52,731 nucleotides of DNA from Bacteroidota bacterium (GCA_026390935.1 JAPLEZ010000100.1:1-52731), one strand, 5' to 3'. Shown: positions 1 to 8,001, counted from the stretch's first letter. Made by a program: numbers and translations. The notes: a model not told the origin generated them from the sequence alone.

Positions 1-1130
1 AAGCATTAACTGCGATAGCAGCTGTGGCTGTGTTGGTGCAAGTTCCTGTTGTTCCTGTTACTGTATAAGTGGTGGTTGCACTTGGCGTGGCTGTTACTGC
101 TGCTCCTGTTGTAGCGCTTAAGCCCGTTGCTGGTGACCACGCATAGGTGGTGGCTCCGGCTGCTGTTAAGGATACATTTCCTCCTGCGCATATGGTTGCA
201 GTGGATGGCGTTACCGTCACTGTCGGTTTTGCATTAACCGTGATAACACTTGTAGCTGTGTTGGTACAAGTTCCTGTTGTTCCTGTTACTGTATAAGTAG
301 TAGTTGCACTTGGCGTTGCCGTTACCACTGGTCCTGTTGTAGCGCTTAAACCTGTTGCGGGTGACCATACATAGGTCGTAGCTCCGACTGCTGTTAAAGA
401 TACATTTCCTCCTGCACATACGGTTGCAGTTGCTGGTGTTACTGTCACTGTTGGTTTTGCGTTCACTGTCACTAATTTCGTTGCTGTACCCGTACATCCA
501 TTCGTTGTTCCTGTTACAGTATAGGTGGTGGTTGCTGTTGGTGTTGCTGTTACCGTTGCTCCTGTTGTAGCGCTTAAACCTGTTGCGGGTGACCACGCAT
601 AGGTGGTGGCTCCAGCTGCCGTTAACGCGATTGAATTTCCAGCGCAAACTGTTGCCGTTGTTGGTGTTACCGTCACTGCTAAACTTGCTCCAACAGTCAC
701 TAATTTCGTTGCTGTGCCTGTACATCCATTGGTTGTTCCTGTTACGGTATAGGTGGTGGTGGCTGTTGGCGTGGCTGTTACTGTTGCTCCTGTTGTAGCA
801 CTTAAGCCCGTTGCTGGTGACCACGCATAGGTGGTGGCTCCGGCTGCTGTTAACGCGACTGACGTTCCAGGGCAAACTACTGCCGTTGTTGGTGTTACCG
901 TCACTGTTGGTTTTGCAATAATTGTAATCGTTGTGCTTAGAGCTGACGTGGTACAACCCGTTCCGCTAACAGTTACTGTGTATGTTGTTGTTGCTGTTGG
1001 AGTAGCTGTTACCGTTGCTCCTGTAGTTGCGCTTAAACCCGTTGTAGGTGTCCAAGCATAGGTGTATGCTGAACCTCCAGTTCCTGTCGCTGTTAATGCT
1101 TTACTAGTTCCACTGCAAATTGAAGCAGAA
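1..1130 (-). repeat. 228-bp in-frame tandem repeats
   Basis: The anchor ACYGTCACTG recurs at 213, 441, 669 and 897, exactly 228 bp (76 codons) apart. A diverged first unit begins near 1130. Units are near-identical at the DNA level, including codon choice, which suggests recent duplication or gene conversion. The array continues past the window edge. Confidence 0.9.
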
Positions 1131-1372
1131 GCAGTCACCGTTCCCGCGCATCCAACTACAACCGATAAATTATTTTTCTTTAAAGAATTTGGGGTTTTTA
1201 AGTCGGTAGAAATTTCGCTGGTATCGGCTTCACTTAATATTTCATCAGGAGCTGTTGTTGCACTGGTATTTGAAATAACATTTGGTGCAGATGCGAAAAT
1301 ATCCATTGGTGCTTGCGCTCCAACAGAGCCAGCACAAATTAATAGCACTATTAAAAAACTTAACTTCCTCAT
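1..1372 (-). CDS. Giant exported Ig-like repeat protein, N-terminal part (3' end outside window)
   Basis: Reading from the ATG at 1372 gives an open frame to the window edge, about 457 codons with no stop. It starts with a signal peptide (MRKLSFLIVLLICAGSVGAQ), followed by about 50 low-complexity residues and then Thr/Ala/Val-rich repeats of about 76 residues. Each repeat carries a motif like TYAWSPATGLS, then TTTYTVTGT, a Cys, and VTVTP. Such repeats are typical of large Bacteroidota surface proteins with PKD/Ig-like modules (SprB-like adhesins), which T9SS usually exports. A C-terminal sorting domain would be expected outside the window. The repeats make other frames look open too, but only this one has the signal peptide and the conserved repeat protein. 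Adhesion or matrix function is inference; the open frame and repeats are directly visible. Confidence 0.85.
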   Translation of the reverse strand, partial: MRKLSFLIVLLICAGSVGAQAPMDIFASAPNVISNTSATTAPDEILSEADTSEISTDLKTPNSLKKNNLSVVVGCAGTVTASASICSGTSKALTATGTGGSAYTYAWTPTTGLSATTGATVTATPTATTTYTVTVSGTGCTTSALSTTITIIAKPTVTVTPTTAVVCPGTSVALTAAGATTYAWSPATGLSATTGATVTATPTATTTYTVTGTTNGCTGTATKLVTVGASLAVTVTPTTATVCAGNSIALTAAGATTYAWSPATGLSATTGATVTATPTATTTYTVTGTTNGCTGTATKLVTVNAKPTVTVTPATATVCAGGNVSLTAVGATTYVWSPATGLSATTGPVVTATPSATTTYTVTGTTGTCTNTATSVITVNAKPTVTVTPSTATICAGGNVSLTAAGATTYAWSPATGLSATTGAAVTATPSATTTYTVTGTTGTCTNTATAAIAVNA

Positions 1373-1489
1373 TTTATATTATTTTCAAATATTTTATTCG
1401 TTCAGCAGCTTATTGGCGATACAAATTTTTGCTTTTAATACAGAAGGAAAGCTGATTGCGCATCCATACACAGTCAGACTCTTTGTATA

Positions 1490-1513
1490 GAAAACAAAAA
1501 TATTTTTGCTTTC
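1490..1513 (-). terminator. AT-rich palindrome after the tail-fibre-like gene
   Basis: A core of CAAAAATATTTTTG with outer GAAA/TTTC arms touches the TAG stop of the 1513-2955 gene. It could end that transcript before the repeat-protein gene, but it is weak because it has no GC stem. The rest of the 140-bp gap to 1372 shows nothing further. Confidence 0.3.
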
Positions 1514-2955
1514 TATTTACTTTCTTTCAAAGCATCAATTTCCTTTTTTAATTGAATGATATACAACGTGAGCTCTTCAATTTTCTCCATTTGTTTCACT
1601 TGCATATCTCCTAAAGAAAGTCCGCTGTCTTTGATTTCTGCTGCAGTATTAATGTTGGGAAGATGATTGTTTTTGTCAATGAATTTTTCTAGTTCATAAA
1701 TGGGCATCAATTTATAATTGTTTTCAAAAACATAATCAGGAAAAGCGTCTGCAGTTACGGTTACTTCGCGAGCATAAGTAATACCGTCCAACCCACTTAC
1801 ACGGAAGTAGCTGTTTCCAATATTATCAGAAGCATCAATGATTGCATAGATGTTTCCAAGTGTACCTGCCTTAACTTGCAAGCCATTTCCGGCAGCAGCT
1901 GTGTTATTGATGATTGTTGCAAAAGAGGCTTGTGAAGATGCGAATTTAACATCTCCACTAACATGCAATTTTGCTTGAGGGTTAATGTTATTGATTCCTA
2001 CATTACTATTTCCAGAAAGAATAGTTAATTCTGGTGTTTCATCAAATAGTGCGCTATTATTTATACAAAACTTTATAGTCCCGTCATGAAATTGTGTACC
2101 AGCCATCCAACTTCCTGTACCATTTTTTGAAAAACGAATCGATGAATGATTACTAGAACTAGCAGCAATTTGCACATCACCATTATCATTATTAATATGT
2201 AATTTTTGCTGAGGGTCACTAATGCCCACTCCGATATAACCATTTTCACCAATTATCATTCTCTCTAATGGCCCTGATGACGATTGATGTGTGTAAAATT
2301 TTAGTTGAGATGCATCACTATTCGTAAAAGACTTTGTTCCTGCAATTGCCGCTATAGCTCTACCTCCAACAATGTCAAATATTAAAGCTCCACCGTTATA
2401 AGCTCCCGTTCCATTTGCATCATCTAGATTTTGAATTTTTATGTGTGGAATTGTATAGTTTTCGATGCTTGTTCCATTTACTGCGCTTGTGTTTATTTGT
2501 GAAACTGTTAAAGAACTACCATCAACCAACAAATTTCCACCTACATGTAATTTTGCTGTAGGCGACGCAACTCCGATACCAAAACGGCCAGTGCCATCCA
2601 CTATAAAAGCCTGACCTGATGGATTGTTAAATGCTAATTGATTATTCGCATACGAATATCTTAAATATGCCCTGGTTCTTTCTCCCGTTGTACCATAAGA
2701 GAAATCCAGTCCCGCTACATTATTTCCATAAAGCTTTATTAATGCATTATTTCCCTCTACTACCAAAGCATCATCGCCATTAAAAATATTTGGTGACCCA
2801 ACACTTGCTCCATTCCTAACATGCAGCATTACAGCCGGATTCGTGATTCCTATCCCAACAGCACCAGTGGTGGTTGTTGGATTTGTATTTGTAAATTGTG
2901 CTTGCAAAGTTGAGCCAACAGCAATAGCTGTTATTAAAAGACAAATCTTTTTCAT
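1513..2955 (-). CDS. Exported tail-fibre-like repeat protein
   Basis: A 480-residue protein with a signal peptide (MKKICLLITAIAVGSTLQAQ). The body has at least four copies of a motif resembling VGIGxxNPxxKLHVxG (near residues 33, 125, 240 and 318), typical of trimeric tail-fibre-like surface proteins in Bacteroidota. The C-terminal ~70 residues, with HLPNI, LSLGDMQVKQMEKIEELTLY and a Leu/Ile/Lys heptad pattern, match the coiled-coil tail common in these proteins and probably serve trimerisation. No catalytic motif is visible. It lies 140 bp upstream of the giant repeat gene on the same strand, so both may contribute to the cell surface. The exact role is unknown; the family assignment is from memory of motif patterns. 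Confidence 0.75.
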   Translation of the reverse strand: MKKICLLITAIAVGSTLQAQFTNTNPTTTTGAVGIGITNPAVMLHVRNGASVGSPNIFNGDDALVVEGNNALIKLYGNNVAGLDFSYGTTGERTRAYLRYSYANNQLAFNNPSGQAFIVDGTGRFGIGVASPTAKLHVGGNLLVDGSSLTVSQINTSAVNGTSIENYTIPHIKIQNLDDANGTGAYNGGALIFDIVGGRAIAAIAGTKSFTNSDASQLKFYTHQSSSGPLERMIIGENGYIGVGISDPQQKLHINNDNGDVQIAASSSNHSSIRFSKNGTGSWMAGTQFHDGTIKFCINNSALFDETPELTILSGNSNVGINNINPQAKLHVSGDVKFASSQASFATIINNTAAAGNGLQVKAGTLGNIYAIIDASDNIGNSYFRVSGLDGITYAREVTVTADAFPDYVFENNYKLMPIYELEKFIDKNNHLPNINTAAEIKDSGLSLGDMQVKQMEKIEELTLYIIQLKKEIDALKESK

Positions 2956-3292
2956 GCGTTTTTTTTCGTTTAGTTAAAAATCCCTTTCGACTCCATGAAC
3001 ACAGAAGTGTTTCGCAGTCGTACGCGAATGTACGTACGTATTCTTAATTATCAAAATCCATATGTTGATAAACCTAGAATCGGCAAGCAAGCTATTTCGA
3101 TGAAAATAGCGAAAACATGGAGTCAACGGCAATAAAAATCTGACGAACGGAGTAAAAAAAATATTTTACTGTTAAAAAAAACGTTTCTGTGCCGAGCAAA
3201 AATGATTTCCAAAAAAAATCATCTCATTTATCCTGACTCTAACACTATTTGTTAGTCTGCATTACACTACAAAATAAGATGACTTTGATTTT
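2956..3292. other. 337-bp non-coding stretch with three small hairpins
   Basis: No convincing gene is seen. The stretch holds a 9-bp inverted repeat (GACTCCATG at 2989-2997, CATGGAGTC at 3116-3124) and three short stem-loops: GCTATTT/AAATAGC near 3090-3110, AGTAAAA/TTTTACT near 3151-3170, and ATGATTT/AAATCAT near 3201-3222. It lies downstream of gspF and upstream of the tail-fibre-like gene, so terminator and promoter functions are expected here. I could not identify a clear TAnnTTTG element. Confidence 0.5.
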
Positions 3293-4438
3293 TTACCCCA
3301 TCACATTGGTGAGGCTAAACATAGGCAAGTACATCGCCACCAAAATAAAGGCCACCATAAATCCCAGGAACACAATTAATATTGGCTCAATGATGGTGCT
3401 GATTAATCCTGATTTGTGCTCTACTTCATCGGAATACTGCTGTGAAAGTCGACTGAATATTTTATCCTGTTGATTTACCTCTTCAGCCACTTTAATTAAA
3501 TAGAGCATCTTTCTTGGATAAATAGAATACTTCGCCATGCTTTCGTTTAAAGGCATTCCTTTCATAATATCTTTTTCAATGGTGTCCAAAGACACTTCAA
3601 TTGGATAGTAATTGATCATTTTCTTTACCAAAGGAAGCGCCTCAGTAATGTGCACTTTAGCAGAAAGCAACAACGACATAGATTGGCAAAAACGTGACAA
3701 ATAAGTAAGTTGCACCAAATTTCCAATCACAGGAATTTTTAAAATTACCGACGACACCCGTTTTCTCATCCACTCCTTTTCACGATTGGTGCGATAAAAC
3801 AACCAGCAGCCCAAAACTATCAATACGAAAATCAATACATAAGAAAGAAAGGATTCTGATAAGCTTAAAATAAATTTTGTGATGGGGGGAAGTTCCGACT
3901 TGAATCTTTTAAAAATATCAGCAAAGGCTGGAACAACAAAACTGATCATAAATGCCACTGCGGAAAATGCTACTACAATAACAATTAGAGGATAGGAAAG
4001 TGCGCCAGCAACCTGTCGGCGTTGCTTAATGCTCTTTTCAAAATACAAGCGAAGCTGTTGCAACACCTGAATCAACTGACTACTTTTCTCTCCAATTTTA
4101 ATTGAGTAATATTCATAATCAGAAAACTTACCGCTTTCCTTCATTGCCTCTGAAATACCCTTTCCGCTCACCACTTGTTTTCTTATTTCAGCAAAAAGCT
4201 CTTTGTCTTCTTTCTTTTGTTGTTCGGATTCAATGAGCTCAAATGCCGACTTAATATCTACCCCTGCTTCCAACAAGATTAGTAATTCACTATAAAAGCT
4301 TTCCTTTTTTTTGTTAGAGAGTTGTTTACTGCCAAAAGAAATATCCTTATTAAGCAAGGCCACAATACCAGCAGAAGCTCCTTTAGAACTCTGCTTGCTT
4401 TTTGATTCTGCTATTTTATTTAAATCTATTCCGGCCAT
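3293..4438 (-). CDS. Type II secretion/type IV pilus inner-membrane platform protein (GspF/PilC family)
   Basis: The 381-residue length is close to the usual ~400. Two T2SSF-type cytoplasmic helical domains are visible. The first contains ELLILLEAGVDIKSAFELIE and GKGISEAMKESGKFSDYEYYSIKIGE (about residues 50-120). The second contains LTYLSRFCQSMSLLLSAKVHITEALPL. Three hydrophobic segments sit where the family has them: about 145-170, 200-218, and the C-terminal IIEPILIVFLGFMVAF. The family forms the platform that couples the assembly ATPase to pseudopilus growth. It is the last gene of a run encoding pseudopilin-like proteins. The ATPase (GspE), major pseudopilin (GspG) and secretin (GspD) are not in the window and must lie elsewhere if the system works. 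Confidence 0.88.
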   Translation of the reverse strand: MAGIDLNKIAESKSKQSSKGASAGIVALLNKDISFGSKQLSNKKKESFYSELLILLEAGVDIKSAFELIESEQQKKEDKELFAEIRKQVVSGKGISEAMKESGKFSDYEYYSIKIGEKSSQLIQVLQQLRLYFEKSIKQRRQVAGALSYPLIVIVVAFSAVAFMISFVVPAFADIFKRFKSELPPITKFILSLSESFLSYVLIFVLIVLGCWLFYRTNREKEWMRKRVSSVILKIPVIGNLVQLTYLSRFCQSMSLLLSAKVHITEALPLVKKMINYYPIEVSLDTIEKDIMKGMPLNESMAKYSIYPRKMLYLIKVAEEVNQQDKIFSRLSQQYSDEVEHKSGLISTIIEPILIVFLGFMVAFILVAMYLPMFSLTNVMG

Positions 4439-4448
4439 TAAAATTCAG

Positions 4449-4469
4449 TTCAATGTTTAATGTTCAATG
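4449..4469. repeat. Three 7-bp tandem repeats TTYAATG over a stop codon
   Basis: Heptads TTCAATG, TTTAATG and TTCAATG follow one another, then a degenerate fourth. They contain the TAA stop (4457-4459) of the upstream pseudopilin gene and supply its last residues. The remaining bases lead to gspF. Confidence 0.7.
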
Positions 4470-4966
4470 TTTGGAGATGCACCATCAAAATAAGATGAAA
4501 AACCATATCGTTTATACACTTTCCACACAAAGGGTTTCTCTTCATTTTCTTTTGTAAATTCAATACGTATTTCATCTACCAATCCTGCTGTTTCTTTTTG
4601 TTTTTCATGTTCTCGAAAAAATTCCACCTGCACATTTTCAACTTCAATCATCCATTCTTCATCGTCCACCTTTCTAAGGATTTCATCCCCCGAAAAATCA
4701 TATTCAATTTCCTGCCCGTCACTCAACTTACATATAACTCCATTGATAGTAAGCACAACAGATTTCGCTTCAAAAAAATCATCTTGCAATGCACCCTGCA
4801 TCCGCATTAACTCACTTGAATCTCTGGTATCTGATTCATACAAAGAAAAGCTTTCCATCGCTTTGTTCCAAACCACATAGGAAAGCGTAACTACAATTCC
4901 CGACAAGGATATCACCACCAGAAACTCCAGTAAAGTAAAAGCTTTTATTTTTTTTTGCTTCAACAT
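4457..4966 (-). CDS. Pseudopilin-like protein (GspJ/GspH-like position)
   Basis: A 169-residue protein with a short Lys-rich leader and a class III prepilin signature, KA-FTLLEFLVV, followed by a ~22-residue hydrophobic helix. The +5 Glu is present; the residue before the cleavage site is Ala instead of the usual Gly. The remainder is a small soluble domain typical of minor pseudopilins. Processing would be by a prepilin peptidase, which is not in the window. The ATG directly abuts the stop of the preceding pseudopilin gene, and gspF follows 18 bp later, so the genes are co-transcribed. Assignment to a specific minor subunit (H, I, J) is uncertain. Confidence 0.8.
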   Translation of the reverse strand: MLKQKKIKAFTLLEFLVVISLSGIVVTLSYVVWNKAMESFSLYESDTRDSSELMRMQGALQDDFFEAKSVVLTINGVICKLSDGQEIEYDFSGDEILRKVDDEEWMIEVENVQVEFFREHEKQKETAGLVDEIRIEFTKENEEKPFVWKVYKRYGFSSYFDGASPNIEH

Positions 4967-5326
4967 CTATTTTTCGGGAACAATGAAATAATTCACCGTT
5001 TCAATAAGCATAGTATCCTGCATCACCTGAAAATTAAGCTGTTTCAAATTTTCGGTATCGCCCTCTTTTACTGTTTTTACAATCTTTAATGATCCCAATT
5101 CCTGCTCGTCATCAGCAAGATCACCATCCAACTCGGCCCTTTGCTTCATATCCTCAATCACCTCCATGGCCCTCATCATCTTTACACTTTTAGCGTTGGA
5201 GCTCACCAACTGAAAACAGATAAAAAAAGCAGTAAAGCAAATGGAAATAATTGTTACAGCCACCAAAACCTCAACGATGGTTGAAGCTTGCAAATCACCT
5301 TTTTTATTTTTCTTTAATTCAGCCAT
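4967..5326 (-). CDS. Pseudopilin-like protein (GspI-like position)
   Basis: A 119-residue protein with a polar leader of about 15 residues and the prepilin signature QA-STIVEVLVAVTIISI, then a hydrophobic helix and a small C-terminal domain. The +5 Glu is retained and the -1 residue is again Ala. Length fits a GspI-type minor pseudopilin. The start overlaps the end of the upstream GspK-position gene by 13 bp, which suggests translational coupling. A 14-bp palindrome TTTGAAATTTCAAA lies immediately upstream of the ATG on the mRNA and could influence initiation. Confidence 0.78.
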   Translation of the reverse strand: MAELKKNKKGDLQASTIVEVLVAVTIISICFTAFFICFQLVSSNAKSVKMMRAMEVIEDMKQRAELDGDLADDEQELGSLKIVKTVKEGDTENLKQLNFQVMQDTMLIETVNYFIVPEK

Positions 5327-6561
5327 TTTGAAATTTCAAATTGGGTATCTTCCTTCAGTAAATAAAATCCCACAAAACCTTTTGGCAATTGGGAAATGTC
5401 GATAGTGGTATTTAATAAGTGATTTTCATAAACTGATGACGGAGTCTTCAATAAAAACTGCGCACACACCACGCTACCAAAAACCTCACCCTGCAACTCT
5501 AAATATCCGTTGGAATAAACCTGTCCATAAACCTCTGTGTCTTTTAAAAGAATCAAAATATTTTTATTTCGGATGCTTTGCTTTTCCTGAAAAGAAAAAA
5601 CAGCGCCCTGAATTTTACTTCCTTCGCCCACTTTTAAAAGTGAACTTTTATCGCTAGAGCTTGCATTGATCACAGCTAAAACAGAAGGATAATTCAACTT
5701 ACAATCCATGCCAGCCAGCAAAGAATCGGAAGCATAAAATTGTCCCGACCCTGAAAAATCATCGTCAATAAAAACAAAAGGAGCAAAAACTAATACATCT
5801 TCCAGAATGGCGCTTTTCTTCACCTGCACCCATTGCGCTGACCGAATAATTATTTTTCCTCGCAGTTCAATATTGTCTAAAACAATAGGCGCGGCGCTTG
5901 AAATCACTAAAGCATTTTCACCAAATGATTGAATTATTTTTGTTGAATCTTTTGAAAAAGCGAGCACCGAATCACCATCCATTTTATCGCCATTCAGGTA
6001 CTTTGAAATATTATCAATGGCTTCCATTTTCAACTCAGGCAATGCAGAAGCACTAGTTTTTTGTTCTCCATTGATGAGCTTATTGCCCATGAAATTTTGC
6101 CCTTCAATATAGGCCCTTTCCACTCCTGCTTCTGGAACGAACGCATTTCCTGTGATGTTAGTTCGTCCGCATAAAGACAGGGGCTTATTGGAATTCCCCA
6201 TATATAATGCATATTCATTTTTATGATGCAAAAGGCCACCCAACAAAGCACTTTTGTTTTTTGACCGTGAACCAGAAAAAGCTTTGACGGTGATTAAATT
6301 GAACAAACCCCAGCTTCGCGTTTTCAGCTCAACACTATCTCTATTTTCTCCAAAAAGATCCTTCACTTCAACACCTTCCTTGATCTGATTTTCGCGCATC
6401 CAATTGAAAGCAGATTCCACGTTCGAGCGCAATCTGGCATCTGTTTCGTAAATATAAGTTTCTCTGTCGTTGAGATAATAAAGAGTCAATAAGCTGCCGC
6501 AAATCAGCGCAACAATCACTGATATCATAAGTGCCACATATAAAGCGAAGGCACGCAGCAT
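5314..6561 (-). CDS. GspK-position minor pseudopilin-like protein with beta-solenoid-like body
   Basis: A 415-residue protein that begins MLRAFALYVALMISVIVALI: a very short leader, one hydrophobic helix and no Glu at +5, as in GspK-type tip pseudopilins. A +5 Glu is the norm for the other subunits. The body does not look like the usual GspK domains. It contains successive short beta-like segments rich in small residues and Gly turns (LCGRTNITGNAFVP; IQGAVFSF; VYGQVYSNGYLELQGEVFGSV), resembling the right-handed beta-solenoid of bactofilins and polymer-forming proteins. It sits 4 bp after the MORN-type gene and overlaps the next pseudopilin gene by 13 bp. The structural reading of the body is inference from residue pattern only. 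Confidence 0.65.
   Translation of the reverse strand: MLRAFALYVALMISVIVALICGSLLTLYYLNDRETYIYETDARLRSNVESAFNWMRENQIKEGVEVKDLFGENRDSVELKTRSWGLFNLITVKAFSGSRSKNKSALLGGLLHHKNEYALYMGNSNKPLSLCGRTNITGNAFVPEAGVERAYIEGQNFMGNKLINGEQKTSASALPELKMEAIDNISKYLNGDKMDGDSVLAFSKDSTKIIQSFGENALVISSAAPIVLDNIELRGKIIIRSAQWVQVKKSAILEDVLVFAPFVFIDDDFSGSGQFYASDSLLAGMDCKLNYPSVLAVINASSSDKSSLLKVGEGSKIQGAVFSFQEKQSIRNKNILILLKDTEVYGQVYSNGYLELQGEVFGSVVCAQFLLKTPSSVYENHLLNTTIDISQLPKGFVGFYLLKEDTQFEISKWLN
5324..5345 (-). promoter_or_regulatory. Hairpin motif at the start codon of the 5326 gene
   Basis: On the minus strand CCCAATTTGAAATTTCAAA is followed at once by ATG. The core TTTGAAATTTCAAA is a perfect 14-bp palindrome. The same 22-bp element, 20/22 identical, occupies the start codon at 9543-9564. 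Confidence 0.5.
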
Positions 6562-6565
6562 ACTG

Positions 6566-7183
6566 TTATTTTACAGGGGTTGTAGCTGATTTTACTTTTT
6601 CAGATTTTCTCTTTTCTTCCAGAAGCTTTTTCTTTTCAGCTCTAGCCTTCCTTTTGGCCTCGCATTTTTGTTTGCATTTAGCAATGCATTCTTCCTTTTT
6701 CTTTTGTTTTTCCAGATTAGCTGCGATGACATCTGTTTTTTTGTTACAGGAATATCTGTAGTGATTTATGGTATTTCCATTTTCATCAAAAATCTTTTGT
6801 TCGCCGCACATAAAACCCTTGCACCAATGCGAAATCTCTTTCAGTTTTCCGCTGGCATACCATCTTTTCCACTCACCTGTTTTTAAACCTTTTTCAAATT
6901 GACCTTGGGCCAGCAAATGATCTGCGTTGTCGTATTCTTTATAAATTCCATCTAACAGCATACCGTCGTAGCCGCCCTGCGTGCTTTGTATTTGATCGTT
7001 ACTATACCAAGAGTATGTGTATTTATCTGAAGGCTTAATTTTTACCTTCTTTGTCTTAACCTGAAATTTAACTGTAGTTGCAGGCATCACAACAATAATC
7101 TCTCGGTATTCAGGAACCCCAGATTTTTGTGCTGAAGCAAAAAATCCGTGAACAATTAAAATTAAGACAACTAAATAGCGCAT
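6566..7183 (-). CDS. Exported MORN-repeat-like protein with charged tail
   Basis: A 205-residue protein with a signal peptide (MRYLVVLILIVHGFFASAQ). The middle has MORN-variant units (GIYKEYDNADHLLAQGQFEKG, then LKTGEWKRWYASGKLKEISHW and a third with GEQKIFDENGN), as in YwqK-type proteins. The last ~50 residues are Lys/Glu-rich with several Cys (EECIAKCKQKCEAKRK), predicted helical. It is 4 bp upstream of the GspK-position gene and so probably belongs to the same operon. Function is unknown; MORN units often mediate envelope or protein contacts. Whether it is part of the pseudopilus system is inference from position. Confidence 0.7.
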   Translation of the reverse strand: MRYLVVLILIVHGFFASAQKSGVPEYREIIVVMPATTVKFQVKTKKVKIKPSDKYTYSWYSNDQIQSTQGGYDGMLLDGIYKEYDNADHLLAQGQFEKGLKTGEWKRWYASGKLKEISHWCKGFMCGEQKIFDENGNTINHYRYSCNKKTDVIAANLEKQKKKEECIAKCKQKCEAKRKARAEKKKLLEEKRKSEKVKSATTPVK

Positions 7184-7209
7184 TTGAATAATTTATATCG
7201 TTTAAGATA

Positions 7210-7701
7210 CTACTTTTCTCCTTTAAATTTTTTGTTCACAAATTCAGTCGCAGCTTTGCTTACATCCTTTGCTTCATCGGCAACTATATTGCTTTTAATA
7301 AATAAATAGGTATACCCTTCCTCTTTGCGGAAATCCTCAATGTACTGATTGAGCTGCTTCCATATTTCAGAAGTGTACTGATCGTCCATGGCTTTGTTTT
7401 GCTGCTCGTCTTCTTGCAATTTTTGCTCGAAAATCTGACGATCAATTTGAAATTTCTCCACTTCTTTTTTGTCAGGAGCTTTGGTTTCCGACAACATTTT
7501 GTAAACCTGCTGCAATCTCAACTTTTCTTTATCGGTGATTTCTTTTCTTTTTGATATGGTATTTTCGTACTCGGCTTTCTTCTGTTTTGTGAGCTCAAAC
7601 TCATTAAACACCTTGTCAACATCAATGAACGCTGTTTTGTCGGCTCCACCGCACGAGTACAAACTTGTAACTACCGCTAAAAGAATAAATAATTTTTTCA
7701 T
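7210..7701 (-). CDS. OmpH/Skp-like lipoprotein
   Basis: A 163-residue protein from the ATG at 7701. That start gives a lipoprotein signal (MKKLFILLAVVTSLYSCGG, Cys 17). A longer in-frame start at 7755 would prepend 18 residues that spoil the signal and lies upstream of the predicted promoter box at 7726-7733. The mature protein is a Lys/Glu/Gln-rich coiled coil of the OmpH/Skp type (FELTKQKKAEYENTISKRKE through KFQIDRQIFEQKLQEDEQQN), ending in a small alpha/beta segment (YTYLFIKSNIV). Skp-family proteins chaperone outer-membrane proteins in the periplasm; a lipidated Skp-like protein would do this while tethered to a membrane. Confidence 0.75.
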   Translation of the reverse strand: MKKLFILLAVVTSLYSCGGADKTAFIDVDKVFNEFELTKQKKAEYENTISKRKEITDKEKLRLQQVYKMLSETKAPDKKEVEKFQIDRQIFEQKLQEDEQQNKAMDDQYTSEIWKQLNQYIEDFRKEEGYTYLFIKSNIVADEAKDVSKAATEFVNKKFKGEK

Positions 7702-7725
7702 GAAATACTTTAAAAAATGAGAACG

Positions 7726-7733
7726 CAAATTTA
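7726..7733 (-). promoter_or_regulatory. TAAATTTG (-7 element) for the OmpH-like gene
   Basis: A perfect TAnnTTTG on the minus strand, 24 nt upstream of the ATG at 7701. No clear -33 TTTG at the usual distance. Confidence 0.5.
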
Positions 7734-7832
7734 CGAATTTTGTTTTTGTTTTCACTGACTTAAAATTCTTTGAGACATTTTATAGCAAAGTCTGGTCCTA
7801 CATGAACAAAAGCAAACCGAATATGAAAGCAT

Positions 7833-7872
7833 AAAAAACCGGAGTCTTCATTCTTGAAGTTACTCCGGTTTA
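7833..7872 (-). terminator. Intrinsic terminator of tRNA-Leu
   Basis: On the minus strand AAACCGGAGT and ACTCCGGTTT form a stem directly after the tRNA 3' end, followed by a run of six T. Confidence 0.85.
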
Positions 7873-7874
7873 AG

Positions 7875-7958
7875 TGCCCTGGAAGAGACTCGAACTCTTA
7901 TGCCCTTACGAGCGCCACCACCTCAAGGTGGTACGTCTACCAATTTCGCCACCAGGGC
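7875..7958 (-). tRNA. tRNA-Leu (anticodon GAG)
   Basis: An 84-nt class II tRNA. The acceptor stem is GCCCTGG/CCAGGGC with discriminator A. The anticodon arm is CCACC-TTGAGGT-GGTGG, giving anticodon GAG (reads CUC/CUU). There is a variable arm and a T-arm AGAGTTCGAGTCTCT. No CCA is encoded. The terminator hairpin follows immediately. Confidence 0.95.
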
Positions 7959-8001
7959 AGAGGAAGACCAAAGGTAAGCATATTACTTTTACAATAAAAA
8001 A

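Noticed and set aside
234-956. 240-codon open frame on the minus strand rich in Asn, Ser, Arg and His
   Set aside because: It lies inside the 228-bp repeats in a different frame; the composition is unnatural and it has no start context. The true frame begins at 1372 with a signal peptide.
1-1130. Regular repeats as a possible CRISPR array
   Set aside because: The 228-bp period with in-frame protein repeats and no short repeat/spacer alternation rules this out.
583-1490. Plus-strand open frames across the repeat region
   Set aside because: Val/Leu-rich antisense shadows of the same repeat array, with no signal peptide or family motif.
3249-3473. Plus-strand 74-codon open frame
   Set aside because: Mostly antisense to gspF, with no motif and no promoter.
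7702-7755. Longer N-terminus for the OmpH-like lipoprotein
   Set aside because: It would disrupt the lipoprotein signal and begins upstream of the TAAATTTG promoter box.
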